Below, piece by piece: positions 10,515-23,740 of a stretch of 64,000 nucleotides of DNA; the first letter of the stretch is position 1; the number at the start of each line of letters is the position of its first letter. The DNA comes from Hydractinia symbiolongicarpus. Its lineage: Eukaryota; Cnidaria; Hydrozoa; Anthoathecata; Hydractiniidae. The DNA is taken from NCBI RefSeq assembly GCF_029227915.1, contig NC_079883.1:24986001-25050000 (forward strand). Reading direction: 5' to 3'. The notes below the pieces were generated by a model. That model ran no database searches. It had not been told where the DNA came from and worked only from the letters and a program-made list of their open reading frames with translations. The position numbers and the translations under genes are program-made.

Positions 10515-11170
10515 TACTTGCGCGCGCATCTAAGTGATTAATTCTCGATGCGCGTGCAGAAATGGAGGTAAAAATTTAAACAAACGAAGCAGACACGGAG
10601 GAAAACGTTCAAAACAAACAAAATCCATAATAAAAATGGGGGGGTAGTTCAGCTTTCAACATTTATTCACCATATGTTTTTTACCATGCTATAATGGCAC
10701 AATTTTATTTTAACATTCACACAAATAAAACATGTATTCAAAGCTTGACTTCTTTCGAGTACCGCTCCGAGCACAGCATCTATGCGCAATTTTTGTTGTC
10801 ACTTTTATGCTTGTTTAGCAAAGTAATTTTCAGAAAGGGATTACGCAAAGTAGACATTTAATATATGCTTTGAGAAAGCGATCTTTTAACTATAATTTGA
10901 ACCATAACATGTACATTAACGTATGGTGCTTTGCACAAGCACAAATGATGACATAAACCCTCATGAATTGAACATTCAGTCTCTTTTCATTTTTCCAAGG
11001 AGTATTGGCTGTTCATGCATCCTATAACACAGCAGTTAGTCGATCTTTTTCCTTTTTTTGCTTTACTAGCCTTGTGTTTTTCTGCACTAATGTTTCGTTA
11101 CCTCCATTTCTGCGCACGCATCTTTTTTTGGTAGCATTACGTAATGTTAATTGATGCGCGCGCAGGAAAA
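10515..11170. repeat. Inverted repeat with GCGCGCGCATC ends
   Basis: The left arm (about 10519-10575) contains GCGCGCGCATC and, 30 bp on, GATGCGCGTGCAGAAATGGA followed by GGTAA. The right arm (about 11098-11166) has the same blocks inverted: TTACCTCCATTTCTGCGCAC and GATGCGCGCGC. The 0.5-kb centre is AT-rich and non-coding. It looks like a non-autonomous DNA transposon, but I see no target duplication. Confidence 0.5.
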
Positions 11171-12884
11171 ACACAGCACTATGATTGAGTGTATAGACTA
11201 TATATTTTGATTTAAAACCTTCAGATTTTTTGCAGGAAAATAATATACTAGTTAGGCTATAATGTCCTAATTATACTATCATAGACAAAATAAGTTATTT
11301 GAACAATCTCACCCGGGGCCTTGTGTTTTAGTCGATATTGGAAACGAGTTTGGTTGGTAAGCACATTTACGTGTATAACTTTTATATCCACCATGCAAAT
11401 TCTATAAAATTTGACCAAAGCAAGTAGTAGTACAGGAAAAAGAATTGCGCGACCAACAAAGATTGCAAAGATATTGTTGACTAAAATTTTAAATCTCCTA
11501 AATAAACTATTCTCTCTAGGGCCACCCTCAAAAATATAATTGGTTAGCGTCACCCAACCGACTCACTTTAAAAGGGGAAAGTCGAGTCAGGGAGTCTTTA
11601 AATTTGTAAAAAATAAACCAAACAACCCATGAATTACGGTTGTTTTGTCAGAATGTTATTTCGATAAGGGACTGTGCTGCGCTACTCAGTGCTATATTTT
11701 CCTGCTTCGCATTTATACGGCAATACAAGCGAAAACCATGGGAACGACTTGACTGACAAAAATCGAACTTAAAATAGAGGCTAAAAATACAGCTGGCGTA
11801 CATTTAAAACAAATAACAAAATATGGCTGCGAAGTATATATAGCGTATTTGTAATTTGCGGGAAAAATATTTATCTGACCGACTGACTCAATTTTGTAAT
11901 TAGGAATGACGATAACCAAAAATTTTCGACAGTGGCCTAAGTTGAGCTATTAAAAGTCTCCTAATTTAGCTACTAGCTTATTTAGGAGAAATATACTAAT
12001 TTGCAGTAACATTGTAGACAAAAAGTACATAATGATAGAAGAAGAAATTTAAAAAATATATAAAAAGCGATTAAATGTCATTTATGATTTTATAAATATC
12101 ATTGTTATATATATTTGTTTAAGTCTATTTAAAAAGGAGATCACAAAGCAATAGCTTATATGAAAAAGTAGTGACCACCTAGAGGGAAAAATATCACAAT
12201 AGATGAATTTCTTTGTTTACATTTTCAGTTTAAAACCCCAAACGATGTTTCCGTAAGGAGAAATCTACAGGTCCACACCCACATCTTTTTTTATCCTGCC
12301 ACGCAAATGCCAGAGCCAAAGAGCTTACTGCTAAAAAGTAAAAAATAAGGTCATGAGATGGAATCCACCTTTAGGACAATACAAAGACAGGACTGACACA
12401 AATACAACACAAACACACGAGTTCATGTAGATAAATTTATTCATCAGAAATTCACCAAAAAAGCAGGTCGAAAAGTAAAGCACCTCTACTAAGAAGGGGT
12501 CACGTCCATTTTTCGGATTCAAGATCGTTTTTAACAAACCCAACCAACATTATTTGAATTCAACATTAAAATTTATGGAAAAATGTAAATTTTTAAGTTT
12601 ATACACTAAATACAATTGCCTCTTTCGGTAGCCAAACTTAATATTTTATGAAGAAATGACCATGCAAATCAACTGCAATGAAAATATTTCTCTTCAGTTA
12701 AATATTACGGTCATACTCTTAAAAACTTAGCTTTTGTTAGGACTCTTATCCAAACACATCAGGATTATAACTGTATTGTGTCCTTGTAATGGTGTTAAAA
12801 CTACGTGCAATGTATTTTATAATCCAGATTGTATAATAAAGCTAGCTTTCTTTATTTCTTGTTTAGTTAGAATATATATGCACA

Positions 12885-14561
12885 ATGCTTTTAACACGAA
12901 TACTTCTAAGCAAGGCTGGATGGAGACCAAGAAGTCTATCTACTCCTGGAAGACAATGGATTGGGTAAAAAAAAAAAATTTTTGGATGCTATAAGAATTG
13001 TTTTATAAGCAACATGCATGAATTGTTATGCATTGTAGGTCTTAATTCTGGCTCCCAATTATTTTTTTGCTCACTTTTTTAAAAATTTTTTGGGGAAAAA
13101 GATTTTTTGAAATGATATAGCTTTCTCTTAGCATGCTAATTAAAGCGTATTTGGAGCTTTTTAACACTGTTTTAATGGTTACTGTTTTAATGGTTAAAAT
13201 AATGGTAACTTTTCATCATTTTTATTCAAGTTCAGGTCAGACAAAAAATTGTTTTGATGTTAACAGGTCAGTCTGAAAAAAGCTTAAACAAATTTTTCCC
13301 CCTGAAATATCCTTTTAAAAGTTCCGAAGTCCATTTTCACCTTTTTATATGCTTTAATTTTACTAATTTAACATTTGAAACATTTTTTTATTCGAAAAGG
13401 TTATGTTTACTGTTTTAGCCTGTTTTTAAATTTAGAAAAATAAAAATGACGTCTTTTAAATAATTTTCCTCCAATGTGCTGACAGATATTTGTGCCAAGT
13501 TTTATGGTAATTATGATGTCTCCTTTAATACTTTCGATTGGAGAGGTTTACAGCTCTTTATGGAACCCAAAAACGCTCAGCCTAAATTACAATCTACATG
13601 GAAACTTTAAACAAAAATTAATAAATATTTGTTTTAACGAGATCTGATTTCTGTGGTTTTTATATTTTATTTTATAATATTCAGCTATATTTTAAATTTT
13701 TAGTGCGTTTCTTTCAGAACAAATTTTTTTTATGCAATAAATCTAACCCTAACGATTTCACTGCTTTTATTCGCAACTGTTATCTGAAAAAATTGTCTAT
13801 ACTTTTTTTTAGAAAGAATCGTCGTTATAGACACATAACAAAAGGCATGAGAAAAACTCAACGAAACAGAATAGCGTTAGCTGAAAAAGTTGAGCAAATG
13901 ATCGAATTTCCTTACTTAACTCTGGTGAGTCTGCGTAGCATTGCGTAATGCCGCTGTTGTTCTTGTTGTTGTTGGCGGCGTCATTGTCGCCGTTGTTGTC
14001 GTTAAACTAGTTATGAACTATGTGGTTTTGTTCTTGATTTTAGGGGTTGTTGTTGGTTCTTGTTTTTGTTTTTTGTTGTTGTTTTTCTTGGTCTTGTTTC
14101 AGTTGTGCCATGACACTAAACTTTTTGAAAGCGTTGTGATGTACTTAATTTCTTGCATTTTAATACTTAAAACTGTCTTGAAACATTCTTGACTAAAGAA
14201 TAACTCGCGTAACAAGCTTCCTGATTTTGTGCTAAGTTTTCTGAGAGATGTGACGCCATATTTAACCTAAAATGCTTAGAAGAAATGAATTAAGTCGTTT
14301 TAAATTATTGAGTGTTAAAATTGAAAACCTAAAGGGGGATTGTCTTATCCGCCGATATTTATACATAATTATGCTTTTTAGGAGGAAGATAACATCTTAT
14401 TCAGAGAGGAACAGAATGAAATGGAGAGGCAAAGGTTAAAGTATCAGAAACGCATTTTAGGTTATGATGTGTTTGGTTTAGGACTTGGTAAACCGAGTTT
14501 TCTTGATCACTTGATGGTATCAGATACGCGGAGATATAAAGCGAACGACGAAATAGATTAA
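12885..14561 (+). CDS. MRPL57: Mitochondrial large-subunit ribosomal protein mL63 (MRP63)
   Basis: Three exons, 12885-12964, 13813-13924 and 14382-14561, join in phases 2 and 0 at GT-AG sites to give 123 residues. The N-terminus MLLTRILLSKAGWRPRSLST is basic and lacks acidic residues, as expected of a mitochondrial targeting end. Next comes PGRQWIGKNRRYRH, the diagnostic motif of the mL63/MRP63 family (human PGRQWIGKHRR), then a basic linker, a Pro-Tyr-(L/M)-Thr step (FPYLTL) and a long charged helix (EEDNILFREEQNEMERQRLK). The human protein is about 102 residues, so this one is slightly long at the C-terminus. The 3' end carries AT-rich spacer. The motif, exon phases and size together make the call firm, although all exons are short and only visible after splicing. 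Confidence 0.88.
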
Positions 14562-16146
14562 AGAGAAACTTCCATATACGTGTACAGTATTTTAATCGAT
14601 GTAAAATATATATCTTTGATAATCTGCTGTTTTTAGTTGCATTGATTATGTATTACAACACTTCAGAGATAATTTCTTAGCTCAACTTATGTCAGAGTGT
14701 AACCTAGATTTAATTAATACATCAGTTCCATTGACTGGTAGACCCCCCTTTTTTAATATTTGATAAGGATTCGTTAAAACGCAAACAGCAAATGTAGTCG
14801 AGTAACATCGAGGTTAACTTGAATACCATATAATCGAACTATTACTTCGAACATTTATCTGTATCTCTTTTCACTCTTATCTTGTTGAATGTTGTTGGTG
14901 AATAATTATACATTATATCCTTCAATTAACTATATTCCTAACATCTGAATTCATTAATACTCGTGAATTGACATTAAACACTATCATAACATCGCTTCAA
15001 AATGGTTCTTCCTTCTACTCAGCCAGAGGCGCGTTCGTAAGATTATTTTACATTCGTGCTGTATCTTATCATAATCTCTAATATTCAAAATATTAAACAG
15101 TTTGGATTGATCAAACTTGACTAATTATTTGTTTCCCTTCAAATAAGGCTACTGCTACAGCAGTGTAAATATTTTAAGGGAAGGAAGTTTCGCAATCTTG
15201 ACTATTAAGAAGTTTGTCTTAGAAAATTTAAATACAAAAAATTGCAAAAAAAATTCTTTCTGGTAAAAAGAACTCTCCCCTCGCGAAAGTTTTTTTCTTA
15301 TGTTACTTTTTGTAATGCTAATCCGAAAACGTAATAAATCTCAAAAACACATCCTGTACCCTACTTGTCATGGTGATCACAAGCGTATTCTAAGTACACA
15401 GAAAGTCGATTGACTTTATTTTAGATCTGTTTATAAAATTCTGAGAATGCGTCAACATTTGAGTTTTATTTCACACATTTCTCTGTGGTCGCAAAAGTTC
15501 TTTTTCTGTGAAATTTGCGTTTATTTTATCCCGAGATTGTCTGTTCGAACAGTATCTGGAAAGAACCAAAGTGACCAAAGCGCTCTACATGTCAATCCAA
15601 TGCCTTTGTTTAGTTGAAGCGAGTCGCAAAATAAAACTCTTAAATTATGACAAAGAATTTCGTCGACAGTTTAATTACACAGAATTTTTTCTTGTTGAAA
15701 TTTGTCGCTCTTCGGTAATATTTAGTTACTCTGTAAATCTTTGGTGAAAAAGAAATCCGACTCCAGATGGAACAACTCTTTTCAAAACAATGAGCACGGT
15801 AAACACGACAAAATAAAAATGAAACATTACCACTAAAATGTACTCTTATAGACTGAACGTTCACGGCACACAGTATACATTGTCCATATATGTAAAAAAT
15901 AAAAATAAAGTGTCGTATTTAAAATTAAAAAATCTAAAAAATATAATACACTTAAATATATAAAAGTTATTTAAAACAGGATAGCTAATTTTTAAAGATC
16001 ATTCAATCTGCAACAGTAAGATCCCAGCTCCAATGTGAGGGCAGAACTTTCGTTTTTAAGAAATGTAGACTTTATTTTAAAAGAATTTCCAAACCGCGGT
16101 AAATTGGCAAAGCATCACAGTAACAAGCCAGGCGGAAATGTTTCTA
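14562..16146. other. Spacer between mL63 and SMAD4, both 3' ends
   Basis: The convergent 3' ends of mL63 (plus) and SMAD4 (minus) lie here. A candidate SMAD4 polyadenylation signal (AATAAA on minus) is at 16071-16076, about 70 bp past the stop. No other gene is supported. Confidence 0.4.
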
Positions 16147-18956
16147 TCAACGATCGCTCGGCATTGGCTCATTGATAGGAATCTGGTGCAGAACTTCGTC
16201 CAACAGCTGTAAAGACCGATGCAGACGAACTTCAATCCAACATGGAGTCTGCTTTATAGACTGCCTCGGATAATCAGGACCCCAGCCCTTCACGAAGCTG
16301 AGACGGAGTAAACAAAGTCTGCGCAAGTCATCCACGCCGATAGTAGCTGATGGATGACTCATACTATACGCTGCACCTGCACCGCCAGCCACAGCAGCCA
16401 CCTGAGCGGCGGCAGCAGCCTGAGCAGCTTGCGCTTGCTGTTTCATTTGTTCAAAACACATGCGTAAATCAAAAACTTTTATGTAAGCTTGAGGGTATAT
16501 TTTGTGCACCGCATCGCCGGGTGAGCGACCAGCTTGTCTGTCTAGGTAGTAACTTGAAACGAACACACTTTGGTCGCTCAAACAGCGCACCCAAACATCA
16601 CCTTCACCTCGTCTGTCAAGTTGGATACCTCGTCCTACAAAAAAAAGAAAAAGAATAAACCACATGGAGCATAAAATACAGCAAAGTAATGGCTAGAATT
16701 AACAAACGGCTAAACGAACGGCTATCAAACGAGCTAGTGGACGCACAAACAGATAAGCGTATGAAAGAATGCACGAATCTGTCGAATAAACGATGCAAAT
16801 TAACTGAGTATTAACAAATGTTTCTTAAAAAAGGAACAAGTGAACGGAAAAACGGGTTATAAAAGAACTTGGCAATGATCCAAAAAAAACGCACAACATA
16901 AACCTAACATACCGATATGCAAAAGCGCTTTTTCGCTAGCCTCAGTTCTGTGAACATTTGAAAGCTGTCCCAAACAAAATCGATTTCCACCGTTACCAGA
17001 AGCATCCACGTAACCATCCACTATGACGCTGCTGCAACGCTGTGGAACTTTAAAGATTTCTCCCACTTGTTGATCCAATTCGTAATATGCAATCGTCGTC
17101 CAGAAATCGGGCGCTAAAAATGAATAAAAAAAAACAAAATGTGATAGCGCTTTTATAACCCATCTGTCAATCATGTGAATTTTGAGCATTGTGATTGGTC
17201 TAATTCCTATACCTTGAATTTTTTTTTCAGATCAAACGAAAACCGACAAAGAACGCGCTCCATAAAAAAGTAACAGTTAAAAGACAAATCCTATGAAGGA
17301 AAACAGAATAATACAGAACAAACATATCCTTATAACATTAAATTTTCTTACGAGGGTGTCTCGATAGAAGTCCAGACGTAGATGACTGTGACAAGGAACG
17401 AGAATAATCAACACCGCGCTGTGTAGGCTGTTCTGGTGGATTCCCTACGAAAGAATTATAAACATTTCAACACACAAAGCTGCTTTGATATCCGCATATT
17501 TTTCGGCACTTACACCGAAAATACAAAAGGTGACATACAAAAGGTTTGTCCGCCAGTCATGCTGCTCGAATTCGGTGATTGTATTGGAAAGGTGGAAACG
17601 CCCATGCCAGAGTGTGATCGAGAGGTTTGTACTTCAGAAGTGCTCGATGTTTGAGGACTTTGCTGGCTCATAGCAGACCAACTCGGCCGACTAGTAGCTA
17701 AAAAGTGAGAAAGAGTAGAGATTTTTTTATCATTCATTTTAAACCTAAAACAACAACGCTCATAATCTGAACGTTCTGTTTTTTAAAAAAACCTTTCATA
17801 ACAGACTCAAATATACAATATATGAAGTCGTGCAAAAAAATTTTCAACTTACTGGAAGCAGACGATGAGGAGATTTGTTGACCTCCCGTCCCACTTTGAT
17901 GATCAGCTAATTTCTCTATATCACTTGCACTTCCATGTCGGCTTATATGACCTGCGGTGTAAGATGATCAAATTGTAGTCCTTAACAAAGATGTCACGCT
18001 TTAACGCCTATAAATACTCTACAAATCCTACCTTTTAATCTTGAGGCTATTACTAACATACATACCTTAAGGGGATTAAATTTCGCGGTTGCTTACAAAA
18101 AATAATTTTGCTATCTGATGGAAATCGACATTTCCATCAGATGACATAATTATCCGCAACAAAAATTAAAAATGAAAAAATTTGTTCAGCAAAAACAAAC
18201 GCAGGAGTTTATTTTTGCGAATTAAGGTTTTGTGTGCATTAAAATTCGCGTGACAAAAAAATGCGCAAATCGCGGAAGATTATTTCTCTTTGACAACAGA
18301 AAAAACAATCGTCAAATAATTATCAATAAAGTGCCAATTTACTCGAGAAAATAATTTTAAGAACTATGTAAATAAATTTAACAATAAACAACATGTCTAC
18401 ATACCAGCATGAATTGGAGATGCGGCGTGGGGTGGTACTGGAGTCAATGGTGGAGCGCTCGTCGACGACTGTGAAGATCGGTTGGAACTTGGTTGGGAAT
18501 TAATTGCCGGATGAGGTGGCATCCCAGGGTGAGCCTGCATCATAGTGGGAGAGTTTACATGCGATGGAGCACCAGACATGGATGAGTGACTTGGCATGCC
18601 AGACGGCCGATGCATGTACTGGCTTGCAGACGAGAAACTGTTATGTCCAGACATTGAATGATGACGGTCAGAAATATGTTCACCAGGACTGTGAACGCCG
18701 TGCCCATCCTGTTGCATCATGTGGTCACTTGGTCGACGTCCTGCATGGTCTACGTGCCCTCTTCCTTCCATATGATGGTCCCTCATAGTGGGTGCTTCTA
18801 CCGAATTGATTCCACCCTGCGGCGCATGTGGAGCCACCATAGATGGACTTGCGTGTGCGCCCATACTGTGTGGTGAAGTAAGGCCTAGTAAGACATTAAA
18901 TGGTAGATTTCTTTTCTATATATGCTAGTAATATATTATGCTTAAGTATCACAACG

Positions 18957-18988
<32 letters not shown>

Positions 18989-21900
18989 TAAGAATATTTA
19001 TACAGGATGTGCACTTCAATATAAAAATATTGCTATTAATATGCGTCCTGTTTAAAAGTTAAAATGTAAGAATAATCAATTAAAATTAGTTAAATATATT
19101 ATACAATAAAATAAAATGAAAAGATCGTTGGTAAAAAGCATGACAAAAATTTAAAATAAAAAGAGACGGTTCGACGAAAACACTACGTAAAGAGATGTCA
19201 CGAGCGTGGTAAGGCAAAGTAAAGCTCGTGTTTGCTGCAAGCTTTATGTACGACCTTTTGTTTTATAAAATCAATTTTTCCAACTAGAAATTATGTATAT
19301 GTACCTGTTCCGTGGCCTGTCATATGACTACCATGGATCGGTGGTCGGCCTTGTAGGTTGGTACTTGCCATTTGGGAGTAACCACCACCTGTATGTGGCG
19401 ACATGTCATGTTTTTCCACGTGCATAGGTACCATACTAGGTAACCCATGTCTTTCTCCGTGAACTGGTTGGTGTATTGGTCGGTCAATCTCGGGTTTTAG
19501 CTGAGGCGGAAACATGCGGTAGGGAATCTCGTTGTGTAGTGGTGGATGACCTGAACCAGACATCGACATCCCACCTAATGTGTGCAACATAATTTAGATT
19601 GCATAGAACACTGAATACAACCAAAACTGTCCAACATATAAACAAGTACAAGGCAAAAACGCGTGACTTTCAATCTGAATTTTTTGGACACTGATAAAAT
19701 AATAATGGGAAAGTTTTTTATACGTGACAACTTTTTCCTGTCCATTTTACTTGTGTAAATCAAAGAGCGCAACAAAAGCTTTAATTGCCAACATGAATAA
19801 AAACCTAGCAAGAGATGCAACGACTTGTAGAAATTTCGTGTTGATATTTTTTAGATTAAGTTACAATTGCGTGGTTGCAATTCAATGTCAGATTGAAGCA
19901 GAGATATAACACAAGCAAATCATTGACAGAATCTGACAAACATTTTAAATAAGTAACATACCTCTGTAGGGTGGTACGTTGAGATCACGTGGCTTGAAAT
20001 CTCCATGCGTTGGACTAAGTGCACTATTAGCATCTAAATAAACAATAACAACAAAATTATAAACTCAAAAACACTTTTTAACACTAGGACTTCTTTGAAT
20101 AACAGAAATCGTTACAAATAAGCATCAATTTGAATTTACTTTTACTTGACTATTGATTATGTTATTATACACAATTCTAAATGTCTACACCAAATAAATA
20201 ATCTTCATGGTTGTGCAGGGCATTCAGTTTTAATTGATGTGAAAAAAGCGTCAGTGTTAAAATGACCAACAATAATAAATATTATGGAAAACAGAGACAA
20301 AGAGAACTTGCTACATTATTTCTGAAGTAATTTACAATAGAAATGTATGTGAATATCTTTTTTATTATTTTTTTTTTTATTATTTTATTTTTACGTTATT
20401 GTTTGTTATTTGTATTAATTCAAGGCTGCACTTCATATTACTTAAAATGTAAATGCTTTTTTTAGTTCCAATTTGCAGCTGTGGCTCCTCTGCTATTAAC
20501 GACACAAAACATAGCACATTGATTACGAAAAATAAGCCAAAACATACCAGAAGTGTGCTGTGATATTGATAATGTAGATAAGTCTAAGATAAAAAAAAAT
20601 ATCACATTAAAAAATTTACAATTTTGCCAAAGTAGATTTAAAAGACATAGTCACTTTTGCAATTTTTGTGAAAGGAAGTTGTGAAGCATTTCTTAGTTTA
20701 CAGTTTTTTACCATCATGCACAGAAGAAAAGTGCTTGCTGAGCTTATTTTATTTTGGTTTTGATATGCATTTAATGATTGATTGTACCCCAAAAGTTAAA
20801 AAAAAAAACAGTATTTTTACCCTTTTTTAAAATCCAAAAATTTTTTAACGGCAGATAAATAAAAAGACCAAATAGAAAAAATCTATGGGACAATTGTTCT
20901 GCCTGGAATATCTGGTTCCTGGCCAGAATAAATGTTTTGCATGCAGAATCACTATTCTAGCAAAATAGACGAATGTTTTCACCAAAAAACTGCACTGGCA
21001 TATTTTTGCTCCCAAGTAACTCAAAATTTTAACATAACGTGTGATGATATAGTCAGGGACAATTTCTAAGCATTTAGAGTAATTAAATAGATTTTTCAGT
21101 TAGTAATGAAATCAAATGACCTTTTGCAATATGTAAAACACACATAATAATATTTCCCAGACTTGATTAAGTGTGTTCCTTATATGTTTGAATAGCAGCA
21201 AATCAGGAAAAGTATACAGGCAAAAATGGAAGCATTTTTATTTTTGATCAAGGGACAAAATTTTTTCCACTGCGCCAGACCCAACTATAGTTGGCTATCT
21301 TACATCAGCTAATTATTTATGCTAAATTTAATTTTTGATTATAAAAACAACATATATGAAACAACTCTTCCTTGCAACTTACTTCTTTAATTTTATTAAG
21401 GTGAATCTTTTTTCACAGTGGCATAAAATTAAGAAAAATTTCGGAGAGTTCTTGTGGTGCATGACTTGTTTTTTTTGTCCTGGATGACATTTCTTATCGT
21501 TTATTATTATTATAAATACTTACCCAGGGTAGCCTCTACAGTTCCTACTATACTGTTCTCAATAAGAGTCCAATAAAGGAGTCCTGTTGTAATTAAAGCC
21601 AATGTTTGAGCTACAAAAACACCAAACTAGAACAACTGTGTAAGATATTAGTCCTATTCTCATGCTGGAAAAGGTGAGAAGTTTAATTCATGCTTTTTTA
21701 ACCTCTGGCATAACTCAGCCAGGGTTTTAACCCACAACATTAACTTCTCCGGATCTATTTGGTCAGCATTGATCCAATCTGATTTTATCATCCAAGTATT
21801 ACTTTTAATTATTTACATATTTATTATTTAAAGTTGACTTACCTGGTGATACAACTCGTTCATAGTGATATGGGTTGATACAAACGTTTTCACACTTTAG

Positions 21901-23498
21901 GTCGAAGGCATACTGACAATATGCTGCATGTTTTAACTCGTTTTTATGTAGGTCTGGCCACCTCCAGATTCTAAGAAAGTTATACAAATGATTTGTTAAG
22001 GTGCACATGCCAGCTACTTATTAAAACCATAAATTTTAAGCCATTTTAAGCTAAATCTATTTGCAAAGAATCAGCTGAATCCTTAGAGCCAAACCTGACT
22101 AGAATAGCCACAAGGAATTGTGAACATTGAATTTTTAAAACAAGGTGGCTGCTTTAGAAAGAATCTGTAAATAAGGAACACTTTACTTATAGCTAAAGAA
22201 AAAATAGGCCATAGAAACACATGGTACCATGCTTAATACCTTAGGTTGTAATACAGAAATTTGAATTTTATTAAGAATCCTTGGAAGGTAGTACATGTTG
22301 CCTCCTGGGAGAGATAATTTCATATTCTCAAATGTCTTGACAATCAACAGTTCTATACAACAAATAATTACAAACACACAGACTGAGCATATTGATATAA
22401 TAAATTGTGTGAAAATTCGTACTAGACTTCGTAAAAAGTTTGTATAAAATTAAATTTGTATATATTTGTGTAAAATTCCATACAAAATTTGTATAGATGT
22501 CCCTGTCTGGTGAGTTTTTGCCTATTAGCTAAAGTTCCAGGTACTAGTAAATTTAGTTCAAGGTTTTGCTGGAAGGATTCGCCTGTAAAAAGTCCTGTTT
22601 TGACATGAATTGACATTTGTCTGCTGCATGTCAACAAACGTGTTTTGCAATAATACAAAAATATCACACACCCAAACATCGAATTTTATGGTCGAGTTTG
22701 TACATACAGCATGTTGGCAGAAATTTGTCACTGTGAATAAAGAATTTTTGTTATCACACTGTTTTTTATCTTGCCAATTACTATTAATGCTGATGTGAGT
22801 TAGAAGGGCTGGTTGGTGTTGAAGATTGACCTGACAAAGCCAACTCCAGAGAATATCCAATAGAATAGAATTGGTAAAACTTGCTTCTCTAGAAGCCTTT
22901 TTCCCACATTGGCGGCTGCTAGCTAAATGTCTCTCAAAAGACATGTCATTCATTCACTAGATCTGAATTACATTAAAGTAAGACAAATTTTGGTTCAGAA
23001 AAAAAAACAAATTTCTCACATTGTAACTGATTTAAATATATGTTAATATTTGAGAATGGGAGTTCGATAACTGGAACCTTAAATTTACTATTTGTTCCTG
23101 AACTAGTCTTGTTTTTAAAAAAAATTGGCATTATATTTTGCTGGTGGACCACCCTCCCTGTGTAGTTAAGTCTGGAAGGCAACCTAGCAAACAAATGGAA
23201 TATTAAAAATACTAACTTACCGTGCATATATAACATGGGGAAAACCTTTTCTTCCTGCCACTTGAAGTCTACCATCTAAAGTTCGTTGGATCGTAACACA
23301 TTTCGTAGGGTGAGCACCAGCAGTTGTTATGGATGTTATTAAAGCTTCAAGCTCGTCCTTTTTCTCCTTTAACTTTTTTATTAAGGATTCTATAGCTCTC
23401 TTTGCAAAAGATTCTGATTCACCGCCTTGCCTGTGACACATTAAACTATGAACAATACTGAGACAAGCATCATTTGAGGATGGCGCCGAGACAGCCAT
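16147..23498 (-). CDS. SMAD4: SMAD4 co-Smad, complete gene
   Basis: The co-Smad joins receptor-activated Smads in the nucleus to transmit TGF-beta/BMP signals. Exons on minus: 23498-23221, 21970-21843, 21610-21524 (tentative), 20033-19962, 19574-19305, 18884-18405, 17951-17853, 17697-17539, 17444-17352, 17113-16913 and 16634-16147. All junctions are GT-AG and in phase, giving 784 residues (755 without the tentative exon) against about 552 in human. The MH1 domain spans exons 1-2 ([69 protein letters not shown]) with its DNA-binding hairpin. The linker is unusually long and rich in His, Pro, Met and Ser. The MH2 domain runs from [18 protein letters not shown] through [20 protein letters not shown] to [20 protein letters not shown] and ends in MPSDR. 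The Ala/Gln-rich insert typical of SMAD4 sits inside MH2. The start is the only ATG before MH1. Confidence 0.95.
18113..18142. repeat. Perfect 13-bp palindrome in a SMAD4 intron
   Basis: ATCTGATGGAAAT and ATTTCCATCAGAT flank a 4-bp CGAC loop. It sits in a stretch (18060-18290) with several GCGAATT/AATTCGCG motifs and is probably the centre of a small foldback repeat. Confidence 0.7.
18959..18989. repeat. (ATT)n microsatellite
   Basis: Ten uninterrupted trinucleotide copies lie in the SMAD4 intron between exons 19305 and 18884. Confidence 0.9.
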
Positions 23499-23740
23499 GT
23501 TGTTTTTAATTTTTCACACAACAAGCACGTAAAAAAATTGAAGGTGATGGAGAGCGCCGCCTGTCTAGACAGACTTCGGTACATGAAAATATCAGGACCT
23601 GAAATAAAAGATATCACAATATACAGTGCTGGTTATATATTTAAAATTGGTCAGTAAAAATAATTTTATTTTGGTTAATAACGCAAAGTTTTTTGGGTAA
23701 AATCTAGTCTTAGCGTAAGAAAATACTACTAGCTGGTTAA

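Larger units (their letters stand above)
8293..12884. other. 4.6-kb repeat-rich spacer
   Basis: Apart from the SINE-like piece, the minisatellite, the MITE end and the inverted repeat listed separately, this holds related CTCCTAAATAGGCTA-type motifs near 10212, 11250 and 11955-11990. The last is a palindrome on its own. None of the open frames (98 codons or fewer) has domain content or splice support. Confidence 0.45.

Noticed and set aside
15508-15864. Open frames of 74-79 codons on both strands
   Set aside because: No domain, no splice context, and they overlap each other on opposite strands.
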